From Verrucomicrobiota bacterium (GTDB lineage Bacteria; Verrucomicrobiota; Verrucomicrobiia; Chthoniobacterales; UBA10450): a stretch of 8,960 nucleotides of DNA. Positions 5,414-8,960 of the stretch are shown here, one piece after another. The position numbers were made by a program, and so were the translations under genes. Below the pieces are notes generated by a model that saw nothing but the letters and a program-made list of their open reading frames with translations, was not told the origin of the DNA and did no database searches. Each line of letters starts with the position of its first letter. The first letter of the stretch is position 1. Location of the stretch: NCBI GenBank assembly GCA_003219335.1, contig QHOF01000298.1, positions 3,757 to 12,716 on the forward strand, given 5' to 3'.

Positions 5414-6604
5414 TCACGAGGAATCCCAAGCAACGATGGGCAGGTCGGCAAGAAAGACCAGAGTTCCCTTTTGGCATAGAGGGCATCGAGTGATATCGAT
5501 GCCGGTGAGTTGGAGCATCATCTCGTGGACAGATTTTGAAGGGAGCTTGGGCAGAGCGGGATTGACTTCTAAGAGTTGACGGCAGATTGAGAGAAGGTTT
5601 TTGGATCGGTTGGCCAAAAAACCGAAGTGACGCACACGCACGAAGCCTTTGGGGATAACGTGGAGCAGGAAGCGGCGGATGAATTCGTGGGCATCGAGGG
5701 TCATGGTCTTTTTTCGGTTCTGATCTTTTCGATCCCGGTAACTAAAGGTGACTTCTCCGTTACGGGCTGAGAGAATTCGATCATTGGACAGCACCACGCG
5801 GTGGGTGTAGCGGCCGAGATAGTCGAGGACATGGACGGGAGATCCGAAAGGCTTTTTGGCATAGACGACCCAGGGTTTATTTCGTAACGCGTTGATGAGG
5901 AGCTGGAAGGCCGCAGGGTTAGCCAGGGAAGCAGTTTGACCTACAAAGAGGAGCTTGTTTTGACCGAAAGCCTTTTTAAGCAAGTCGAGGAACTTGCCGC
6001 AAAAGACAACGCTTAGGGCTTTAACCGGGAACAGAAAGTTTTTGCGGGCAGGAGTCCAGCGCTTTTGATCGAAGGACAGAGCTCCAGCGGGGACCAGACA
6101 ATGGAGATGAAAATGATCTAACAGGGTCTGGTCCCAGGTATGGAGCACCGTGATGAAACCGATTTGTCCGCTGAGATGCGTGTGGCCAAAATCAACGAGC
6201 GTTTCGCCGACGGCTTTAAAGAGATGACTTAACAGAATCTTTTTGTTGGTCAGTATCAGCCCGTTGAGTTCGTGAGGCAAGGTGAACACAAGATGGAAGT
6301 ATTCCACCGGCAAGATTTCTGACTTTTGTTTGTCGAGCCATTTTACCTTGGCCAGCGATTGACACTTGGGGCAGTGGCGATTACGGCAGGAGTTATAGAC
6401 AGGTCGCTCAAAGCCACAGGAGTCACAGTGCTCGATGTGACCGCCCAGGGCCGCTGTGCGGCAGCGCGCCACAGCCTCGATGACTTTGAGATGCGAAACC
6501 GGCAACGGATGGTTGCGGCGATAGAACTCGCCATGGGCGCGAAAGATATCGGCCAATTCAACGCCGCCTCTTGCCGCTGCCAGCCGCTGACAGGCGGCCA
6601 GCAT
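5414..6604 (-). CDS. IS91-family HUH (Y2) transposase
   Basis: The 396-residue product is full length for the family and should be active. An N-terminal zinc-binding domain is seen at about residues 56-82, with C60, C63, C73, C78 and C81 (HCDSCGF then SCRNRHCPKCQ). The catalytic core follows: the HUH metal site H166-L167-H168 in DHFHLHCLVPAG, and the paired tyrosines Y262 and Y266 in DYLGRYTHRVVLSN, spaced by four as in IS91, whose two tyrosines nick and join single-stranded DNA during rolling-circle-like transposition. A CPLC pair near the C-terminus (C374, C377) may form a further metal site. The ATG at 6602-6604 lies 12 nt after the recombinase stop and has no clear ribosome-binding site, so translation is probably coupled to the recombinase gene. 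Confidence 0.95.
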   Translation of the reverse strand: MLAACQRLAAARGGVELADIFRAHGEFYRRNHPLPVSHLKVIEAVARCRTAALGGHIEHCDSCGFERPVYNSCRNRHCPKCQSLAKVKWLDKQKSEILPVEYFHLVFTLPHELNGLILTNKKILLSHLFKAVGETLVDFGHTHLSGQIGFITVLHTWDQTLLDHFHLHCLVPAGALSFDQKRWTPARKNFLFPVKALSVVFCGKFLDLLKKAFGQNKLLFVGQTASLANPAAFQLLINALRNKPWVVYAKKPFGSPVHVLDYLGRYTHRVVLSNDRILSARNGEVTFSYRDRKDQNRKKTMTLDAHEFIRRFLLHVIPKGFVRVRHFGFLANRSKNLLSICRQLLEVNPALPKLPSKSVHEMMLQLTGIDITRCPLCQKGTLVFLADLPIVAWDSS

Positions 6605-6616
6605 GGCTTAGGCCAT

Positions 6617-7441
6617 CTATAAGTGGAGCCTGTCGAGAGGACTCACGGCAGAGTCCACGTTTTGTGGCCGTAGCCTGAGATAGCGCTGGGTGGAAAGAAT
6701 GGAGGTGTGGCCCATCAAAAACTGGATGCTCCGCAAGTCTACACCGGCCTCCAGAAGATGCGTTGCAAAGCACGCCCGAAGGCTGTGAATGCCACGGCCT
6801 TTTTTGAGCCCCGCTCTTTTCTTCGCTGAGCGGAAGATGTGCCACGCTTCACCTCGGCTCAAGGGACCGTTCTTGGCTCGGTTGGGGAAAAGCCAGACCG
6901 AAGGTCGGTAGCGTTTCCAATACTGGCGCAGCTCCGTGAGCAGGTTCTGAGAAAGGATGGCATAGCGGTCCTTCCCGCCTTTACCCCGTTTCACACGAAG
7001 GGTCACGATGTCTGTGATCTTGAGATTCACTAACTCGCTGACTCTGAGTCCTGCCGCATAGGCGGTCATCAGTAAAACACGTTGCTTGAGACCTCGGGCT
7101 GCGCCGATCAATCGCACGACCTCCTCGGGACTGAACACCTCGGGCAGCAGGGAAGGTTTCTTCCGCGGAGGGATAAACAGCTTGGTCTCATCCCACCCCA
7201 GGGTCTCATTGTAGAAAAACCGTAACCCCGAACAGTATCCGGTCAGACTATTCGGCGATAACTTGCGTTCCACCGTGAGATGCACAAGAAAAGCTCGGAT
7301 GTCCTCCTTGCTCAGTTGATCCGGTGATTTGTTGTGATATCTGGCCAGTCTGCTTACCGCGTAGACGTAGGACTGCTGTGTGGCGAGAGAAAAGTTTCTA
7401 AGCTTCATCTCCTCGATCATTCGGTCACGTAAAACTCCCAT
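6617..7441 (-). CDS. Tyrosine recombinase of the IS91-like element
   Basis: The 274-residue product is a complete tyrosine recombinase. The N-terminal SAM-like DNA-binding domain covers about residues 1-90 (TQQSYVYAVSRLARYH, FLVHLTVERKLSPNSL). The catalytic domain has R133 in AGLRVSEL, a lysine in the beta hairpin (K154 or K157 in KGGKDR), H219 and R222 in HSLRACFATHLLEAG, H245 in LMGHTS and the nucleophile Y254 in TQRYLRL. The whole active set is present. The ending SPLDRL resembles integron integrases (SPLDAL), but the extra loop typical of IntI between the K and H-x-x-R motifs is absent. I chose the ATG at 7439-7441 because AAGGAGG lies 5 nt upstream; an in-frame start at 7495 would translate through the inverted repeat. 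It likely works with the downstream transposase; its exact role in the element is not known. Confidence 0.93.
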   Translation of the reverse strand: MGVLRDRMIEEMKLRNFSLATQQSYVYAVSRLARYHNKSPDQLSKEDIRAFLVHLTVERKLSPNSLTGYCSGLRFFYNETLGWDETKLFIPPRKKPSLLPEVFSPEEVVRLIGAARGLKQRVLLMTAYAAGLRVSELVNLKITDIVTLRVKRGKGGKDRYAILSQNLLTELRQYWKRYRPSVWLFPNRAKNGPLSRGEAWHIFRSAKKRAGLKKGRGIHSLRACFATHLLEAGVDLRSIQFLMGHTSILSTQRYLRLRPQNVDSAVSPLDRLHL

Positions 7442-7445
7442 AAAG

Positions 7446-7476
7446 GCCTCCTTGAATGAATTTGATTCAAGGAGGC
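7446..7476 (-). promoter_or_regulatory. Perfect 12-bp inverted repeat covering the recombinase ribosome-binding site
   Basis: GCCTCCTTGAAT (7446-7457) and ATTCAAGGAGGC (7465-7476) are exact reverse complements separated by 7 nt. In the mRNA of the recombinase the second arm contains the AAGGAGG ribosome-binding site and the first arm contains CCUCCUU, so the site would be locked in a stem ending 4 nt before AUG. It could limit translation, or serve as an operator for a DNA-binding protein. A TTGACT at 7498-7503 (minus strand) is a possible -35 box, but the -10 is poor. Confidence 0.7.
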
Positions 7477-7514
7477 TATCACTGCGCACAGGCAAAGAGT
7501 CAAAGGAAAGATCG

Positions 7515-7613
7515 ATGAGAAATGAACCGTGGGAAGACTACCGAAAGCGCATCGATGGAACCGGCCTCTCACCACCACCGCGAAGCGGTTTAGTCCAACG
7601 ACGCTTTGGCTGA
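7515..7613 (+). CDS. Possible 32-residue small ORF opposite the recombinase promoter
   Basis: The ATG at 7515 is preceded by AAAGGAAAG at a workable distance; the product begins MRNEPWEDYRKRIDGTG and ends LVQRRFG. Its stop codon falls inside the right end motif of the element. I recognise no family. It would be divergent from the recombinase and inside the mobile element. It may equally be chance: the length is well within what random sequence gives. Confidence 0.2.
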   Translation: MRNEPWEDYRKRIDGTGLSPPPRSGLVQRRFG

Positions 7614-7615
7614 AT
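7589..7615 (+). repeat. Element end motif, right copy
   Basis: TTTAGTCCAACG (7589-7600), 9 nt, CTGAAT (7610-7615). This is the inverted counterpart of 5138-5164. CTGAATT (7610-7616) can also pair with AATTCAG (7642-7648), a smaller version of the hairpin seen at the left end. Confidence 0.6.
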
Positions 7616-7631
7616 TACGAAAATGGACAGT

Positions 7632-7646
7632 AGGAGAATTCAATTC
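7632..7646 (-). repeat. Dispersed repeat, copy E (partial)
   Basis: AGGAGAATTCA followed by ATTCA; the first 11 bases are identical to those at the edge of copy B (2893-2903) in the same orientation. It lies just outside the predicted right end of the mobile element. Confidence 0.4.
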
Positions 7647-7652
7647 AGTTTA

Positions 7653-7666
7653 GTCTAGATATAGAC
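7653..7666. repeat. Small palindrome next to the element's right end
   Basis: GTCTA-gata-TAGAC, a 5-bp stem with a 4-nt loop. It may belong to the terIS end or be host DNA; nothing else supports a function. Confidence 0.25.
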
Positions 7667-7770
7667 CAAGAACAGCAGTCACGGGCAGTGTTCAAAATCT
7701 CGCTCACACAGATCGTGAGAACCACTTAGTTTTGCTAGGCTCCGCGCTGCGGTTGGGCGGCTCCCAATAG

Positions 7771-7908
7771 TGTCTTCATCCGGTTATCCAGATCACCAGA
7801 CTGAGCGAGAGCATCATCGAGTTTGCACAGAAGGCATTAGAGCACGAAGAATTGGAAAAACGCATTGAAGCCCTGGAAGCCAGACTTAGTCAGCGAGAAG
7901 GAAATTAG
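7771..7908 (+). pseudogene. 3' fragment of a small coiled-coil protein gene
   Basis: The frame opens after a TAG at 7768-7770 and reads ITRLSESIIEFAQKALEHE, then ELEKRIEALEARLSQREGN and TAG at 7906-7908. There is no ATG, GTG or TTG with a ribosome-binding site at its beginning, so the 5' part has been lost or frameshifted. The amphipathic ELEKRIEALEARL heptads predict a coiled coil. It resembles the C-terminal end of small uncharacterised proteins found near phage- or plasmid-derived genes, a resemblance from memory only. Its stop lies 2 nt before the ATG of the next gene, the layout of an operon whose first member has decayed. Confidence 0.55.
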
Positions 7909-7910
7909 AA

Positions 7911-8135
7911 ATGAACAATCTCGAAAGGCGAATCGAACGGCTGGAGGCAAAATTTGGCGTGAAGCACGAGCCGCGAGTCATTGTCGTCACTATCAACCCT
8001 GACGATCTTCCCGAAAGCGACTTTGCTGTAGACCTTCGCTGTGGCGGTCTATGGGCGTATGCGGGACGTGGCGGCCCGTTCACCGAAGAAGAGATTCGAG
8101 GGCTCAGAGCAAAATATGAAAGGGTACAAAATTAA
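7911..8135 (+). CDS. Small hypothetical protein with N-terminal coiled coil (paralog 1)
   Basis: The 74-residue product starts MNNLERRIERLEAKFG, a short coiled coil, followed by KHEPRVIVVTINPDDLP (a predicted beta strand and loop) and a C-terminal helix in FTEEEIRGLRAKYERV. AAGGAAA 6-7 nt upstream supports the ATG at 7911. No named domain is recognised. It is homologous to the next gene along nearly its whole length, so the pair arose by tandem duplication. Small proteins of this build (LERRLERLE then PR-hydrophobic strand) are common hypothetical genes, often in prophage or accessory regions; the function is unknown. No signal peptide or membrane segment, so it is expected to be cytoplasmic. 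Confidence 0.72.
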   Translation: MNNLERRIERLEAKFGVKHEPRVIVVTINPDDLPESDFAVDLRCGGLWAYAGRGGPFTEEEIRGLRAKYERVQN

Positions 8136-8367
8136 CGGACTCGAACGGAGACTGGAACGGCTGGAGCAACAGATCGGAGCCAAGCACGGGCCGCGGCTAA
8201 TCTACCTGATGCCGAACCTTGAGGAAGGCGTAGGTGACGAAACTCTATACAACATAAAGATTTCATCCGACGTGTGGGCGCATGTCTTCGGCGCACCGCT
8301 TACCGATAAAGAGATTCGGTGCTTCAAAGAAAAATTTATCGAGGAAAGGCACCGTGTCAAGAGCTGA
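8116..8367 (+). CDS. Small hypothetical protein with N-terminal coiled coil (paralog 2)
   Basis: The 83-residue product starts MKGYKINGLERRLERLEQQ and continues GAKHGPRLIYLMPNLEEG, VGDETLYNIKISSDVW, then PLTDKEIRCFKEKFIEERH. The LERR-ERLE helix, the KH-PR-I strand and the (F/L)T-KEIR helix line up with paralog 1. It is in a different frame and overlaps the end of paralog 1 by 20 nt, which implies translational coupling. There is no strong ribosome-binding site of its own. An in-frame start at 8041 would double the overlap and add a stretch without similarity to paralog 1, so the ATG at 8116 is preferred. Function unknown. Confidence 0.7.
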   Translation: MKGYKINGLERRLERLEQQIGAKHGPRLIYLMPNLEEGVGDETLYNIKISSDVWAHVFGAPLTDKEIRCFKEKFIEERHRVKS

Positions 8368-8815
8368 CTAAACGCTCTATTACGTATCCTCTTTTTGGTG
8401 GTCTTTTCGATTTCGATAAAAAGTTGCTCTGTGGAACCGTCGCGAGCCGAAGCCTCGTTTGTAGTTTTCTCTGTGCCAGGATTGAACGGCCAATTCGTCT
8501 CGGATTTTCGGCAAGCAGGTTGAGCATAGCTTTGAGAGGCTAACATCCGCACCCTCCGCCTTGCTCCCAAGGTCGATCCGGATGGTCTTCACAAACCCAT
8601 CCGTTGAGACAGGAACATTGGCTTACGGCTCTTTTCTTCCTCTTGGCCATCCAAAGTACTCTAGCAATTCGTTTGGCGCGTCTCTAGACTAAGTGGGTGC
8701 AGCTAAATGATTTCCACCCAGCGAAGGTCCGGTTTATCGAGCCGACGTACGCGACGAAGCGTTGCGGAGGCTGCCGAGGGTGGACGAGTGGTTCTTTGAA
8801 ATCAAGGAGGCTCCC
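8368..8815. other. 448-base stretch without a recognised gene
   Basis: No frame has both a start with a ribosome-binding site and a recognisable product. It contains dispersed-repeat copy D at 8474-8487. From 8711 to 8815 one plus-strand frame is open and reads RADVRDEALRRL then PRVDEWFFEIKE directly into the ATG at 8816. This could be the tail of a lost gene, but it has no visible start after the TGA at 8708-8710. No terminator is evident after the small paralog genes. Confidence 0.4.
8474..8487 (+). repeat. Dispersed repeat, copy D (partial)
   Basis: TGCCAGGATTGAAC, 14 bases identical to the centre of copy B (2895-2926, reverse strand). The sequence on both sides differs. Confidence 0.5.
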
Positions 8816-8887
8816 ATGAAAACCGTTTGTTACATTGCGGCCGCGGCCCTGCTTATGTGCTTTTATAGCATCGCGTACTCCGACTAG
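8816..8887 (+). pseudogene. Secreted-protein gene interrupted by TAG after the signal peptide (or a 23-residue peptide)
   Basis: The ATG at 8816 has an excellent ribosome-binding site, AAGGAGG at 8804-8810, 5 nt upstream. The product MKTVCYIAAAALLMCFYSIA then YSD is a clear signal peptide and ends at TAG (8885-8887). The same frame stays open from 8888 to the window end and reads KFMANCASLVTTSGF and QPEKVLDVT, which looks like the start of a mature exported protein. The simplest reading is a secreted protein gene with one nonsense change (for example GAG to TAG) right after the cleavage region. Alternatives are a genuine short peptide or a second start at the ATG 8894-8896, which would lack a signal peptide. 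Confidence 0.5.
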
Positions 8888-8960
8888 AAATTTATGGCTA
8901 ATTGCGCGTCCCTGGTTACTACGTCGGGATTCCAGCCAGAGAAGGTGCTCGACGTGACAT

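Larger units (their letters stand above)
5075..7618 (-). mobile_element. IS91-like element with tyrosine recombinase plus HUH transposase
   Basis: Two co-directional genes, a tyrosine recombinase (6617-7441) then an IS91-type transposase (5414-6604), fill most of this 2.5-kb unit. Some IS91-family elements are known to carry an integrase-like ORF upstream of the transposase, and this gene order matches. The ends are inferred from a shared motif in inverted orientation: TTTAGTCCAACG, 9 nt, CTGAAT at 7589-7615, and its reverse complement at 5138-5164. The left end (oriIS side) is placed after GAAC at 5071-5074, the family's usual target. The right end (terIS side) is less certain and could lie anywhere from about 7616 to 7670. 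Target-site duplications are not expected for this rolling-circle-like mechanism and none was seen. Confidence 0.7.

Noticed and set aside
5160..5486. Two overlapping minus-strand frames downstream of and overlapping the transposase 3' end
   Set aside because: No ribosome-binding site, composition unlike a folded protein, and they overlap the well-supported transposase and the non-coding end of the element.
6617..7441. The tyrosine recombinase as a true integron integrase (IntI)
   Set aside because: The extra segment that IntI proteins carry before the H-x-x-R motif is missing, and no array of gene cassettes is present; only the C-terminal SPLD-L ending and general family similarity agree.
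865..8487. The repeated CAGGATTGA motif as a CRISPR array
   Set aside because: Copies are far apart, differ in length and orientation, and are not separated by uniform spacers; no cas gene is present.
8202..8570. A 122-codon minus-strand open frame
   Set aside because: It overlaps the small coiled-coil paralog and lacks a ribosome-binding site and recognisable domains.

Overview
This is a roughly 9 kb stretch of bacterial chromosome of moderate GC content. It looks like an accessory, gene-decay region. Two intact stand-alone functions and one mobile element sit among gene fragments. The host cannot be named from the sequence. DUF3047, several copies of the COG2984-type (PF04392) substrate-binding protein, and an IS91-like transposase that travels with a tyrosine recombinase suggest a Gram-negative environmental lineage, for example Desulfobacterota, Nitrospirota, NC10 or another proteobacterial relative. 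That is an inference from gene content only.

Layout. 1-457: 3' part of a DUF3047 gene, cut by the window edge. 559-850: 3' remnant of a PF04392 substrate-binding gene with two single-base deletions. 951-1107: 3' remnant of an unidentified gene, followed by a clear intrinsic terminator at 1140-1170. 1259-1417: short, probably truncated XRE/HTH regulator. 1499-2785: intact secreted phosphoesterase of the acid phosphatase/phospholipase C family. 2937-4947 (minus strand): two tandem PF04392 substrate-binding lipid-free periplasmic proteins, with no permease or ATPase gene. About 5075-7618 (minus strand): an IS91-like element encoding a tyrosine recombinase and a HUH (Y2) transposase. 7771-8367: three small coiled-coil genes, the first broken and the other two overlapping paralogs. 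8368-8815: no recognised gene. 8816-8887: a secretion-signal ORF that stops early at TAG while its frame stays open to the window end.

How the parts relate. The PF04392 copies are related by duplication that includes the DNA downstream of the stop codon: a ~31-bp block follows both the broken copy (865-895) and an intact one (2895-2926). Shorter versions of the same block lie beside the mobile element and near 8474. The mobile element is the most structured part. It carries two different recombinases, a long interrupted hairpin at its left end, the same end motif in inverted orientation at its right end, and a perfect 12-bp inverted repeat that covers the ribosome-binding site of the recombinase gene. 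No tRNA, rRNA or CRISPR array was seen.
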